Of a stretch of DNA of 64,000 bases, positions 56,301-64,000 are shown piece after piece (positions within the stretch are counted from its first letter, which is position 1; the number at the start of each line of letters is the position of its first letter). Both the position numbers and the translations under genes were made by a program. Below the pieces are notes generated by a model that worked only from the letters and a program-made list of their open reading frames with translations, was not told where the DNA came from and made no database searches. Source of the stretch: Aquimarina sp. ERC-38 (GTDB taxonomy: Bacteria; Bacteroidota; Bacteroidia; Flavobacteriales; Flavobacteriaceae); the NCBI RefSeq assembly GCF_026222555.1, contig NZ_CP098511.1, forward strand, positions 1,469,501 through 1,533,500. Reading direction: 5' to 3'.

Positions 56301-56653
56301 TCGTCCAAGTCATTAGTAGATTCTCTCATTTGTACGTTGATCTTTTCAGATTCACCTAGTTGTAGAAAGAGATTTTCCTCTAAAAATTCATTAAATCCTA
56401 CATAAGTAATTACAACCTTATACGGTCCTCCAACTCTCATATTGTTTATTCGGTAGAACCCATCAAAATCTGTAACCACTCCATAATTAGTTCCAGTAGG
56501 TTGGTGCGTAGCAATTACATTTGCTCCTGGTAAAGGTTCACCAGTATTGTCAGTTACCTTTCCATTTAACGAAGACGTGGTAACCCCCTGCGCAAATAGT
56601 TCCCCAACAACTGCTAATAAGAGTATTGTTAATACAATAGTAACTTTTTTCAT
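53387..56653 (-). CDS. Oar-like TonB-dependent outer-membrane receptor
   Basis: 1088 residues. Signal peptide (KKVTIVLTILLLAVVGELFA), a carboxypeptidase-regulatory-like domain at about 25-110 (LNGKVTDNTGEPLPGANVIA), a TonB-box-like DLDEVIVTAQRNGVFD, a plug (about 130-250: IYIDGAVNNDVFGL, GFAGGAINAITRSGSNEWEG) and a long 22-strand barrel ending with the aromatic WQMQIGLRYLFN. The length and plug sequence match the Oar type, which in myxobacteria exports or imports a peptide signal; in flavobacteria the substrates are unknown, possibly peptides or proteins. Stand-alone gene with its own terminator. Confidence 0.88.
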   Translation of the reverse strand: MKKVTIVLTILLLAVVGELFAQGVTTSSLNGKVTDNTGEPLPGANVIATHQPTGTNYGVVTDFDGFYRINNMRVGGPYKVVITYVGFNEFLEENLFLQLGESEKINVQMRESTNDLDEVIVTAQRNGVFDSGKTGSETTVTQREINTIPNTSRSVAEFVRITPQAQLSEGDDGFSISIAGQNNRFNGIYIDGAVNNDVFGLAGSGTNGGQTGINPFSIDAIETFQINLAPFDVRQSGFAGGAINAITRSGSNEWEGSAYTFFKNENLVGKTPIDLVGEDEERENINEFTASTIGLRVGGPIVKDKLFFFANYERVDNETPAPFNISNYRGNSTREDLIGLRQTILDRYQYDIGGFENNASTLLGNTFTVRLDWNINDNNQIFLKNNYVKSENLEGRRSTNGTINFSNGSELFESTANTTTLEWNSTIGNKFSNNMIIGYSRVRDDRDPSGNPFPTVFLDDGDGGINLGAERFSTANLLDQDVFTFANNFSIFSGRHTVTIGTQNEYASTKNLFFRNNFGRYRYFDVFDDDTEEFIQSGVTSFLNNEATSRYDYNYSLIPGGGIGDESTGAAEFSRFMLGLYVQDEVQMSDNFKLTAGLRIDIPYWEEGIVNDDFNNTTIPLLEAVGKNLKGAQVGKSIKPRAHVAPRIGFNWDVNGNNTTQLRGGLGIFTSRVPLVWAGGTYNNNGVTQGVSDNRDFDDPIFFEPDVNSQPRHLEPGADELGGQVDLFAPNTRLPQIMKYNLAIDQKLPLWGLIISADLLYQDNITQLQYENLNIRGREQNLDNGPDNRPRYNLFNTIDSRYNSGIFLASNTGEGYSYNAAFTLAKPFSNGFQGSISYSYGESKNIFDATSSQNSSQWRNQVTVNGKNSNLPIARSNFAAGHRIISNISYEFKWNKNIKTTVGLVYEGSQTRPFSYIYGNEDNQRILNDAFSDNALIYIPNNDSEIRFNGNTSEQAEQWEIFNDYIENDDYLSGRRGQYAERNGSRGPWNHIFDFRFIQDFSISIGGQKQGLQFTADILNFGNFLNKNWGVRKFVSGEVQLLDVVAFDSDTPIFSINQNVIDDVEQIDDFGNQSSRWQMQIGLRYLFN

Positions 56654-56823
56654 GTCAAAAGTGTGTTATTAATTTTTTGCAAAAGAACGAATCTTTGACA
56701 TGGATAAGTTTAACTAAATGTTAAGCTTTATCATTAAATATTAACAGAAAATAGAAGTTATTAACTTTATAAGGTATTGACAGTAAATAAGTTAAAAAAT
56801 TATCAGATTAAATATAGAACCAG

Positions 56824-58461
56824 CTAACTTTTATATATTCGTAAAAGGTTTTGTGTAGATTCATCGTGATCGGTACCTTTTGAACCTTGAATTTCGCTTA
56901 GAATCGTATCTGCCAACTGTTTTCCTAGTTCCACACCCCACTGATCGTAACTAAAAATGTTCCAGATAATTCCCTGTACAAAGATTCGCTGTTCGTACAT
57001 GGCGATTAAGGAACCTAAACTTTTAGGAGTTAGTTGATCAATTAGTATGGTAGTGGTAGGTTTGTCGCCTTTAAAAACCTTAAACGGAGCTAATTTTTTG
57101 ATTTCTTTGGCGGATATATCTTTTGCTTCTAATTCGGTTTTTACTTGTTTTAGGTCTTTTCCGTTCATTAAGGCTTCTGTTTGTGCAAAGAAATTGGCCA
57201 TTAATTTGTTTTGATGTTCTTCATCTCCGAATAGTGATTTTTTAAATCCAATAAATTCAGTTGGAATTAACTTGGTACCCTGGTGAATTAATTGGAAAAA
57301 GGCATGTTGTGCATTGGTACCAGGTTCTCCCCAAACGATATTTCCGGTTTGATAGGTAACCGATTTTCCGTTTCGATCGGTACTTTTACCATTACTCTCC
57401 ATAATAGCTTGTTGCAGGTAAGCGGGTAAGCGGTGTAAATACTGAGAATAAGGGATAATCGCTTCGGTTTCGGTTTTATAAAAATTGTTGTACCAAATAG
57501 TAAGCAGTCCTAATAACACCGGAATGTTCTGATCAAAGTCCGCAGTTTTAAAATGTTCGTCCATTTCATGTGCCCCGGACAGTAGTTCTTCAAATTGATC
57601 GTATCCTACAGAGAGTGCAATAGACATTCCCACGGCACTCCATAGTGAAAAACGGCCACCTACCCAATCCCACAAAGGGAAAATATTATCTTCGGCAATC
57701 CCAAAATTCACCGCTTTATCCACATTACTGGATACAGCTACAAAATGTTTATTTACATCTTTCTGAGAGGCTTTGTCTACAAACCATTTTCTTGCTGTAA
57801 TGGCGTTAGACAAAGTTTCCTGAGTTCCAAAGCTTTTAGATACCACCACAAATAAGGTAGTTTCTGGGTCTAATTTTTGTAAAGTCTGGTGTACATGATC
57901 TCCGTCTACATTTGAAATAAAATGTAAAGCCAGGTGATTTCTATAATACTCCAATGCTTCGGTTACCATAACCGGGCCCAAATCAGAACCTCCGATACCA
58001 ATATTAACGATTGTCGTAAAAGCTTTATCAGTATATCCTTTTAATTCTCCCGAGATTACCTTTTCGCAGAAAGATTGCACTTGTTTTTTTACTTGTGTTA
58101 TTTCATCTCCAACTTCTTTACCGCCAATTAATACTTTTTTAGAAACAGGTGCACGTAGGGCGGTATGCATTACTGCCCGGCCTTCGGTTTGATTAATTTC
58201 TTCGCCTTCAAAATAAGTTTTTATTGCTTTAGGGAGTTCGACTTCTTTGGCAAGTTCAATTAGCAAATTTTTAGTAGTAGTATCTATTCGGTTTTTAGAA
58301 TAATCTACTAAAAAATCATTCCATTGAACGGATAAATCCGAAAACCGGGAAGGATTCGCTTCAAACAGTTTTGCCAATGGTTCATTTTGAATTACGGCAA
58401 AGTGCTTATTTAGTTTTTTCCAGGCTTCGGTTGTAGTTGGGTTAATAGAAGGTAATGTCAT
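56824..58461 (-). CDS. pgi: Glucose-6-phosphate isomerase
   Basis: 545 residues, full length. Converts glucose-6-phosphate and fructose-6-phosphate in glycolysis/gluconeogenesis in the cytosol. Signature blocks: IGIGGSDLGPVMVTEALEYY, FVVVSKSFGTQETLSNA, the pattern DWVGGRFSLWSAVGM and GKSVTYQTGNIVWGEPGTNA with the catalytic glutamate in WGEPG; C-terminal NIFSYDQWGVELGKQLA carries the catalytic lysine. Last gene of the DUF3108-kynA-M23-pgi cluster, 5 bp from the M23 gene. Confidence 0.97.
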   Translation of the reverse strand: MTLPSINPTTTEAWKKLNKHFAVIQNEPLAKLFEANPSRFSDLSVQWNDFLVDYSKNRIDTTTKNLLIELAKEVELPKAIKTYFEGEEINQTEGRAVMHTALRAPVSKKVLIGGKEVGDEITQVKKQVQSFCEKVISGELKGYTDKAFTTIVNIGIGGSDLGPVMVTEALEYYRNHLALHFISNVDGDHVHQTLQKLDPETTLFVVVSKSFGTQETLSNAITARKWFVDKASQKDVNKHFVAVSSNVDKAVNFGIAEDNIFPLWDWVGGRFSLWSAVGMSIALSVGYDQFEELLSGAHEMDEHFKTADFDQNIPVLLGLLTIWYNNFYKTETEAIIPYSQYLHRLPAYLQQAIMESNGKSTDRNGKSVTYQTGNIVWGEPGTNAQHAFFQLIHQGTKLIPTEFIGFKKSLFGDEEHQNKLMANFFAQTEALMNGKDLKQVKTELEAKDISAKEIKKLAPFKVFKGDKPTTTILIDQLTPKSLGSLIAMYEQRIFVQGIIWNIFSYDQWGVELGKQLADTILSEIQGSKGTDHDESTQNLLRIYKS

Positions 58462-58466
58462 GTGTC

Positions 58467-59720
58467 TTATAAAATTTCCGGTTCGGGTTTAAATGGAATT
58501 GAATCTAATTTTTTAATAAGGGGGAGGGTATATTTGTCAAATTTCGGTCGTAAAAATTCAGGTAAGGCTTTAGAAGAAGGTAATTCTTGTTTAAATGGAT
58601 CTACTTCTTTTCCGTTTTTCCAAAAACGGTAACATACGTGCGGGCCACTGGTATTACCGGTCATCCCGATATAACCGATAACATCTCCCTGCCGTACGTA
58701 ATCCCCTTTTTTTACCGCTTGCCTGCTCATGTGAAGGTACTGGGTTTCATACGTGCTATTATGCCTGATCTTTACATATTTACCATTACCACCCCTACGT
58801 TCGGAACGGGTAACAGTACCGTCTGCGGTAGCTAAAATAGGAGTGCCTTGTGGTGCAGCGAAATCCGTACCACGGTGTGGTCTTATTTTATTACCGTAAA
58901 ATTTGATCCTTCGTTTTAAGTTAAATTTGGAGGATATACGGCTAAATTTTACCGGAGACTTTAAAAAAGCTTTCCGTAAATTTTTTGCTTCCTGGTCGTA
59001 ATAATTGAAGCTATGGTTTAGTGTATCATCTTCAAATTTAAATGCATAAATAGGTTTCTCTTTATGTTCAAAATAGGAAGCTTTAATTTCGTCAATACCA
59101 GCGGGTATACTATCTTCAATAAATTTTTCAGTATAAATCACTTTAAAACGATCTCCCGCCTGTAAGCGGGTAAAGTCAATCGTCCAAGCATAAATATCGG
59201 ATAGGGCATAGGCAACGTTAAAACTTAGGTTCTCATCGCTAAAGGTTTGTAAAAGACTACTGTTAATAACACCACTAGCTGATTTTTCCACTATGGTAAC
59301 GGGTTTCTTTTTTTTCTGTACCGTAATACTGTCCCGTAAGTCTACAATGGTGTAATCAATCGGATTGTTTTGATAAATAAATACCTGTGCTTGCGCCAAA
59401 GAATCTTTGGATGCTAGAATTGTATAAGGTTTACCGGAAGTAATCCGGGCTACATTAAAACTGTCTTTAATTGCTGTAGTAATTTTGTGTACTTGTGAAG
59501 TGCCTACGCCATGTGCATCCATAATAGCCCCAAAACTATCTCCGGATTTGACTGTATCCCGTACTACCGTAAAATCATCTTCAAAGAATCCGTAGACTTT
59601 CTTTTTAGGAACTTCTTTTACTACTAGTTTTTCCTCCGGAATTACTTCGTCTTTGTTGGACTCGTTTTTACAGGAAGTAAAACAAATAATAAAAATACTT
59701 ATAAATTGTAATAATTTCAA
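58467..59720 (-). CDS. M23 family murein endopeptidase-like lipoprotein
   Basis: 417 residues from a TTG start with a lipoprotein signal (LLQFISIFIICFTSC). Residues about 45-260 form an OapA/LysM-like N-domain with VKSGDSFGAIMDAHGV. The M23 domain has HRGTDFAAPQGTPILATADG (HxxxD zinc ligands), LHMS, and GPHVCYRFW, where the usual HxH is H-V-C; this cysteine variant is common in Bacteroidota homologues and probably still binds zinc. The enzyme would cut peptide cross-links in the cell wall during growth, attached to the envelope. Spaced 4 bp from kynA and 5 bp from pgi. Confidence 0.85.
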   Translation of the reverse strand: MKLLQFISIFIICFTSCKNESNKDEVIPEEKLVVKEVPKKKVYGFFEDDFTVVRDTVKSGDSFGAIMDAHGVGTSQVHKITTAIKDSFNVARITSGKPYTILASKDSLAQAQVFIYQNNPIDYTIVDLRDSITVQKKKKPVTIVEKSASGVINSSLLQTFSDENLSFNVAYALSDIYAWTIDFTRLQAGDRFKVIYTEKFIEDSIPAGIDEIKASYFEHKEKPIYAFKFEDDTLNHSFNYYDQEAKNLRKAFLKSPVKFSRISSKFNLKRRIKFYGNKIRPHRGTDFAAPQGTPILATADGTVTRSERRGGNGKYVKIRHNSTYETQYLHMSRQAVKKGDYVRQGDVIGYIGMTGNTSGPHVCYRFWKNGKEVDPFKQELPSSKALPEFLRPKFDKYTLPLIKKLDSIPFKPEPEIL

Positions 59721-59724
59721 AATA

Positions 59725-60690
59725 TTAGGTTACCTGATTAAACTGATGATGCACCCATTGTTTACCCCAATTTTCTTTTTCTTCGGGAGACCATAAATTG
59801 GGAAAGAAGGATATCTGCTGAAAACTAGGGGGTAAAAACTTTTTCCAGTTAGTGCCCCCGGTAGCGGCTATATCCGTACCTTCTTTATGTAAGTACCTAT
59901 AAGCTGCGCCCATATGCATTAATAACCAGTTTACATTTACCTGAAGGTCAAAGGTACGTAAGGCTTCTATAACATCCGGATTATTTTGACCAGATGCTGG
60001 TAATTGTAAATATTTATGGTAAATCGTATTGTTCTCCACTTGTTTTGCAATTCTGAGCATCCGGGGGGTGTATCGATATTCAAATTGCTTTAAAGTAAGG
60101 GTTTTTTCACCGGTATCCGAATTAGTTGCTCCAAATTTCCAGTATAAATGTTCAAAAATTTCAGTTTGCGAACTTTGCGAAGTGTATTGTTCTCGAAGAT
60201 CAGCATGTACCAAATGGTGTAATGGGGTTGCATATATTTCTATAATCCGAAATTGTACGGATTGAAACCCACTGGCAGGTAACAAAGACATCCGGTATTT
60301 TAAAAACTGTTCTTTATCCATGCCCTTAATCATCACATCAAAAGAATCAATTAATACTTTAAAATAACGATTGATTCGATGTAAACGCTCTGTAAAAAAA
60401 GTTACATCCTTAGTAGTATCGTCTACCAGTTGTTTTAATTCATGGATAACCAGCTTAAAATAGAGTTCGGTTATCTGATGGTACGTAATAAATATTTCTT
60501 CATCAGGAAAATGAGTTTTCGGAACCTGAAGGCTTAACAAGGTGTCAAGATGAATATAATCCCAATAGGTAAGGTATCTATCATGAAGAAGACCATCCAG
60601 GTAAGAACCCAGGTCTTGTCCGGAATTTTTAAATTTGGCTTCAAGTTGCGCTATTTTTTCTGTAATTTCCGGTTGTATGGATTTGTTCAT
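59725..60690 (-). CDS. kynA: Tryptophan 2,3-dioxygenase
   Basis: 321 residues. A cytosolic haem enzyme that opens the indole ring of tryptophan to N-formylkynurenine, the first step of the kynurenine pathway. Seen: TYWDYIHLDTLLSLQ near the N-terminus, EEIFITYHQITELYFKLVIH with the substrate-contacting residues, FQSVQFRIIE, and NVNWLLMHMGAAYRYLHKEG, GTNWKKFLPPSFQQISFFPN at the C-terminus. Other kynurenine genes are not adjacent. It is coupled with the DUF3108 gene upstream (no gap). Confidence 0.93.
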   Translation of the reverse strand: MNKSIQPEITEKIAQLEAKFKNSGQDLGSYLDGLLHDRYLTYWDYIHLDTLLSLQVPKTHFPDEEIFITYHQITELYFKLVIHELKQLVDDTTKDVTFFTERLHRINRYFKVLIDSFDVMIKGMDKEQFLKYRMSLLPASGFQSVQFRIIEIYATPLHHLVHADLREQYTSQSSQTEIFEHLYWKFGATNSDTGEKTLTLKQFEYRYTPRMLRIAKQVENNTIYHKYLQLPASGQNNPDVIEALRTFDLQVNVNWLLMHMGAAYRYLHKEGTDIAATGGTNWKKFLPPSFQQISFFPNLWSPEEKENWGKQWVHHQFNQVT

Positions 60691-61470
60691 TTAGTCAACA
60701 ACTATTTTAAATGGATGCTTTAACCCTTTAAAAGCTTCCAGGTCTGCAGTTATAGAACCTACTAATATATCGGCTTTGATCTTAACCGGCATTCGATTGT
60801 CATCGTCACTAATCCAGACCGTCATACTTTCTTCTTCTTTAAACACATCTTTTGCAATTACATAAGGGCGAAATTTTAAACATCTAATCTTACCCATATC
60901 TGTTTTTACCGTTTCTTTCCCTAAAAATTTCAACTTAAACACATAGTTTTCTTTATCAAAAAACATGTTTACGTACTCTACATCTCCTTTTTTTAGAGTT
61001 TCCGGTTTGATTACGTTGCGAAGATAATAAAATGAGGAAACCATATCTTGTACATCACGTTCTACTGTTACGGTTCTTTCCGTTTTATGTTTATAATCCG
61101 TAATTAATGCTTCACTCTTGCCATGGTCAAAGTCTATTTGTATGTCTTTAATATGTCCCCCTTCATTAATTTTTCGAATAAAACGATATGGCATCATTTT
61201 TACGGGGTCGATATAGGATTCATAATAATCTTCTACTTTAAAAAAAGCATTTAACAAGCCCGAAGATTTACCTTCTCCCATGATATGAAGTACCGGTTTG
61301 CCTTCTAGATTTTCTTCTTTAATTTGTAAAGTGGCATAACTTGCCGTAAACCATCCGTAATGAATCCGAAATTTAAACCATTCTCCTGCTTTAAAAGAAC
61401 TATGCTGCTCCTGAGCTACCGAAGTAAAAGTATATAAAAACGCTAAAAAGAAAATAATGTTTTTCATCAT
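60691..61470 (-). CDS. DUF3108 domain-containing exported protein
   Basis: About 260 residues. Two adjacent ATGs (61470, 61467) start a signal peptide (KNIIFFLAFLYTFTSVAQ); the longer frame begins only with TTG and adds polar residues before the signal, so it is rejected. The DUF3108 domain follows: GEWFKFRIHYGWFTASYATL, DYYESYIDPVKMMPYRFIRK, ESMTVWISDDDNRMPVKIKA. Fold: a beta-sheet envelope protein of unknown function. First gene of the cluster; promoter expected in 61495-61620. Confidence 0.82.
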   Translation of the reverse strand: MMKNIIFFLAFLYTFTSVAQEQHSSFKAGEWFKFRIHYGWFTASYATLQIKEENLEGKPVLHIMGEGKSSGLLNAFFKVEDYYESYIDPVKMMPYRFIRKINEGGHIKDIQIDFDHGKSEALITDYKHKTERTVTVERDVQDMVSSFYYLRNVIKPETLKKGDVEYVNMFFDKENYVFKLKFLGKETVKTDMGKIRCLKFRPYVIAKDVFKEEESMTVWISDDDNRMPVKIKADILVGSITADLEAFKGLKHPFKIVVD

Positions 61471-61494
61471 GTTTGCAATTTTGAATGAACTCAA

Positions 61495-61878
61495 AAAAAT
61501 ATAATAATAGGAGAAGCCAACTACTACAAATTCAATAGGTCATTAAGAAATTTGCAATTTCTATTCCAAAAATACTATATAATATAGACAGATAAAAGAA
61601 GAAAGTGTTACTAAACTTTTTTCAAAATTAAAAAGAGAGCCTTTTACAGCTCTCTTTTACTTTTATTAACCAACTAAAAACTTAAATTATGAGAATAATT
61701 ATTGTTTTTAATGTAAATGGTAACCACTCCATTTACTTTTATAAATTTCAGCATTTTTTATATAATTGTCAAGCGAAAACGTTTTTTTAATACGATATTT
61801 AACAAATAATTATACAATAAACGCGAATTTGTCAATTATTAGCTAAATAGTATTAATGTAAATCTAATAAAAAGTGCT
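61495..61878. other. Intergenic spacer
   Basis: Holds the promoter region of the DUF3108 cluster, the hairpin at 61631-61658 and AT-rich DNA. A short open frame at 61689-61790 (starting MRIIIVFNVNGN) follows a leader-like attaaccaactaaaaac sequence but ends after 33 codons; it may be a gene relic. Confidence 0.5.
61631..61658. terminator. Intrinsic terminator hairpin
   Basis: Perfect 10-bp arms (aaaagagagc / gctctctttt) with an 8-nt loop and T-rich borders, in the spacer between hppD and the DUF3108 gene. It is most likely the terminator for hppD on the minus strand although 220 bp away, or for a lost gene between them. Confidence 0.65.
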
Positions 61879-63012
61879 TTATAGAGTGCCTCTTTCCTGT
61901 TGTTCTCTCTCAATAGCTTCAAATAATGCTTTAAAATTTCCTTTACCAAAGGATTGTGCTCCCTTTCGCTGGATGATTTCAAAAAATAAGGTGGGTCGGT
62001 CTGAAACAGGCTTAGTAAAGATTTGCAATAAATATCCCTCATCATCCCGGTCAATTAAAATACCAAGGTCTTTAAGCGGCGCTAAGTCTTCATCAATTTT
62101 ACCAACTCTGTCAAGAACGGTTTCGTAATAGGTTGCGGGTATGGTTAAAAATTCAATGCCTCTTTTTTGCAGTTCGCTTACAGTTTCTATAATATTATCT
62201 GTTGCCAAAGCAATGTGTTGTACTCCGGCACCTTGATAAAATTCGATGTATTCTTCGATTTGTGATTTTTTTCTACCTTCTGCCGGTTCGTTAATCGGAA
62301 ATTTAATCCGTCCGTTTCCGTTGCTCATTACCTTACTCATCAATGCGGTATATTCTGTCGATATATCTTTGTCATCAAAAGAGACTAGTTGTGCAAACCC
62401 CATAACTTTAGCGTAAAAATCGCACCATTTATTCATTTCTTGCCACCCTACATTTCCTACCATATGGTCAATAAACTTGAGTCCGGTACTTTCCGTTTGA
62501 TACGGTTTATTCCACGCCTTATAACCTGGTAAAAAAGCACCTTGATAGGATTTACGTTCGATAAACAAATGCACGGTTTCTCCATAAGTATGAATTCCCG
62601 ACCGAACTACTTTTCCATTCGTATCTTCTAAGGTCTCCGGTTGTAAGTATGATTGGGCACCTCTTTTTGTAGTTTCTTCATAACTCTTGGTAGCATCGTC
62701 TACCCAAAGGGCTACTACTTTAACCCCATCTCCATGTTTGTTAATATGTTTATTGATTTCTCCGTCCGGTTGCAGAGGTGATGTTAGTACCAGTCGTATT
62801 TTATCCTGTTGTAATACATAAGATACCTTGTCTTTTATCCCAGTTTCCAATCCGGCATAAGCGATTGGTTGAAACCCCCAGGCTGTTTGATAATAATACG
62901 CGGCTTGTTTTGCATTACCTACATATAATTCAATATAATCAGTACCTAATAAAGGCAAAAAATCCTCTGCTCCAGGAACTATTTTTTCCGAGTTATTTAT
63001 TTCTGTATTCAT
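61879..63012 (-). CDS. hppD: 4-hydroxyphenylpyruvate dioxygenase
   Basis: 377 residues. Non-haem iron enzyme turning 4-hydroxyphenylpyruvate into homogentisate in tyrosine breakdown. Two VOC-fold halves: N-terminal DYIELYVGNAKQAAYYYQTA, C-terminal half with the iron ligands H (FIDHMVGNVGW), H (VQHIALATDNI) and E (FFEIIQRKGAQSFGKGNFKA). The C-terminal RKGAxxFGxGNFxALFEAIE signature seals the identification. Follows hmgA on the same strand with 290 bp between. Confidence 0.96.
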   Translation of the reverse strand: MNTEINNSEKIVPGAEDFLPLLGTDYIELYVGNAKQAAYYYQTAWGFQPIAYAGLETGIKDKVSYVLQQDKIRLVLTSPLQPDGEINKHINKHGDGVKVVALWVDDATKSYEETTKRGAQSYLQPETLEDTNGKVVRSGIHTYGETVHLFIERKSYQGAFLPGYKAWNKPYQTESTGLKFIDHMVGNVGWQEMNKWCDFYAKVMGFAQLVSFDDKDISTEYTALMSKVMSNGNGRIKFPINEPAEGRKKSQIEEYIEFYQGAGVQHIALATDNIIETVSELQKRGIEFLTIPATYYETVLDRVGKIDEDLAPLKDLGILIDRDDEGYLLQIFTKPVSDRPTLFFEIIQRKGAQSFGKGNFKALFEAIEREQQERGTL

Positions 63013-63099
63013 TTTGTTTAATTAGAAAATTAGATGATGTGATAATTAGGTAATGTAAATTTCCATTACTTATATCGCTTATTAATTCTTCTTTTATCG

Positions 63100-63195
63100 G
63101 AATTCGAAAGCCTCAGTCCTCGGACTGTAAGAGTCTTGTTTTCGTACTTCGAGGACTGAGGTCTCGAAGTCCGGGAGTCTCAGTCTTCGAATTCT
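63100..63195. repeat. Nested inverted repeats between hmgA and hppD
   Basis: cctcagtcctcg (63111-63122) pairs perfectly with cgaggactgagg (63150-63161); an outer aattcgaa/ttcgaatt pair spans almost 100 bp. It is a GC-richer block in an AT-rich spacer, probably a dispersed palindromic repeat; it may also attenuate the hmgA-hppD transcript. Confidence 0.55.
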
Positions 63196-63243
63196 ATTCT
63201 TTAATTTAAACATATTTATGTATTTAGTAGCGTAGCGGTCTAA

Positions 63244-63303
63244 AATCTCACTTCTAGCAGCGTAGCAATCTATAATCTCACTTCTAGCAGCGTAGCAATC
63301 TAT
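63244..63303. repeat. Tandem 30-bp direct repeat behind hmgA
   Basis: Two perfect copies of a 30-bp unit (aatctcacttctagcagcgt + agcaatctat) at 63244-63273 and 63274-63303, plus a degenerate partial copy at about 63224-63243. The second copy ends exactly before the hmgA stop codon (63304). Confidence 0.85.
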
Positions 63304-64000
63304 TTACTCAAGCCACGATTTATAATATCCTTCATCAGCAATGCGTATCGCTTCTTTAGTCACCATTAAGGGCTTAAAGGTGTCTACCATAACGGCTAAC
63401 TCATCCGTTTTTGTTTTTCCGATACTTCGTTCTACCGCTCCGGGATGTGGTCCGTGTGGGATACCTGCGGGATGTAAAGAGATATGCCCGGCAGCAATAT
63501 CGTTACGACTCATAAAATCCCCATCCACATAATACAGCACTTCATCACTGTCAATGTTACTATGGTTATAGGGTGCTGGGATGCTGTCCGGATGATAATC
63601 ATATAACCTGGGCACAAAAGAACAAACTACAAATGCATCTGTTTCAAAAGTCTGGTGTACCGGCGGGGGTTGATGAATCCGTCCAGTAATCGGTTCAAAA
63701 TCATGAATGGAAAAAGCATACGGAAAGTTATACCCATCATATCCTATTACATCAAAAGGATGCGTAGCGTAGATCATATCAAAAATTTCGTTCTGTTTTT
63801 TTACTTTAATCAAAAACTCTCCCTTTTTATTATTAGTTTCCAACTCTGTAGGTGGTCGTAAATCCCGTTCGCAAAATGGGGAATGTTCTAATAATTGCCC
63901 AAACCAGTTTCGATAACGTTTTGGGGTATAAATTGGTCTTTTAGATTCCACAATAAAAAGTCGGTTATCCGTAGATTCAAAATCCATTTTATAAATAGTT
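63304..64000 (-). CDS. hmgA: Homogentisate 1,2-dioxygenase, C-terminal part (cut by window edge)
   Basis: About 232 codons are visible and the frame stays open to the window edge (TIYKMDFESTDNRLFIVESK), so the methionine at 63987 is internal. The blocks YNFPYAFSIHDFEPITGRIH, DEVLYYVDGDFMSRNDIAAG and LHPAGIPHGPHPGAVERSIG contain the histidines and glutamate of the cupin iron site of bacterial homogentisate dioxygenases. It opens the homogentisate ring to maleylacetoacetate, the step after HppD, whose gene follows on the same strand. Family length (about 385) implies ~150 residues lie outside. Confidence 0.93.
   Translation of the reverse strand, partial: TIYKMDFESTDNRLFIVESKRPIYTPKRYRNWFGQLLEHSPFCERDLRPPTELETNNKKGEFLIKVKKQNEIFDMIYATHPFDVIGYDGYNFPYAFSIHDFEPITGRIHQPPPVHQTFETDAFVVCSFVPRLYDYHPDSIPAPYNHSNIDSDEVLYYVDGDFMSRNDIAAGHISLHPAGIPHGPHPGAVERSIGKTKTDELAVMVDTFKPLMVTKEAIRIADEGYYKSWLE

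Noticed and set aside
61689..61790. Short frame beginning MRIIIVFNVNGN in the hppD/DUF3108 spacer
   Set aside because: Only 33 codons, no signal peptide, RiPP leader or double-glycine motif; most likely a relic or chance frame.
63224..63303. CRISPR-like repeat array
   Set aside because: The 30-bp units are directly tandem with no spacers and no cas genes are nearby; a simple tandem repeat.

Overview
The window is a chromosomal segment of an AT-rich Bacteroidota, almost certainly a marine-type member of the Flavobacteriaceae. Pointers are type IX secretion (T9SS) C-terminal sorting domains, SprB-like repeats, an Oar-like TonB receptor with a carboxypeptidase-like plug extension, DUF3108 and M23 proteins of flavobacterial type, absence of obvious Shine-Dalgarno sequences, and IS30/IS256 elements of Bacteroidota type. 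No tRNA, rRNA or CRISPR array was seen.

Layout. (1) 1-5 kb: housekeeping and small genes (lepA tail, HAD phosphatase, yjbQ, lipoprotein, cytochrome-b-like membrane protein, PIN toxin/antitoxin pair). (2) 5-18.5 kb, minus strand: the distal part of a large secreted polymorphic-toxin operon (FN3 protein, SprB-like/T9SS protein, a 1654-residue toxin-like protein with a zincin-like motif, then an array of small putative immunity/tip genes). (3) 18.5-46.1 kb: a 27.6-kb integrated island. A 7-bp core (tggttaa) is present at both junctions, an 18-bp direct repeat lies just inside each end, and a tyrosine recombinase plus two excisionase-like genes lie at the right end. The island splits one secreted-protein gene: its first 1429 codons are at 46.1-50.4 kb and its last 188 codons are at 17.9-18.5 kb, in the same frame. 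(4) 50.8-53.2 kb: an outer-membrane-type gene with two in-frame stops, probably the head of the same toxin operon. (5) 53.4-64 kb: TonB receptor, then a tight operon DUF3108-kynA-M23-pgi, then hppD and hmgA of tyrosine breakdown.

Island cargo from left to right: an orphan RHS toxin tip with immunity gene; a complete T9SS-protein/RHS-GIY-YIG toxin/immunity operon; a membrane-bound TPR-AraC regulator followed by a 51-residue double-glycine-leader peptide, a secreted S9 prolyl-oligopeptidase, a second short peptide and a second S9 peptidase (a candidate undescribed peptide system); an IS30; a DinB protein and a lipoprotein; a serine resolvase interrupted by TGA; a tightly packed seven-gene TIR/SLOG/TIR/TIR/small/PD-(D/E)XK/DnaB-like operon that looks like a Thoeris-related but novel defence locus; an IS256 copy inserted exactly behind that operon; and the excision/integration module.

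Interpretation: a delivery operon for large toxins was disabled (two nonsense mutations in the outer-membrane gene and an island in the next gene), while the island brought its own toxin, peptide and anti-phage modules. Family assignments rest on motif recognition by eye, without database searches.
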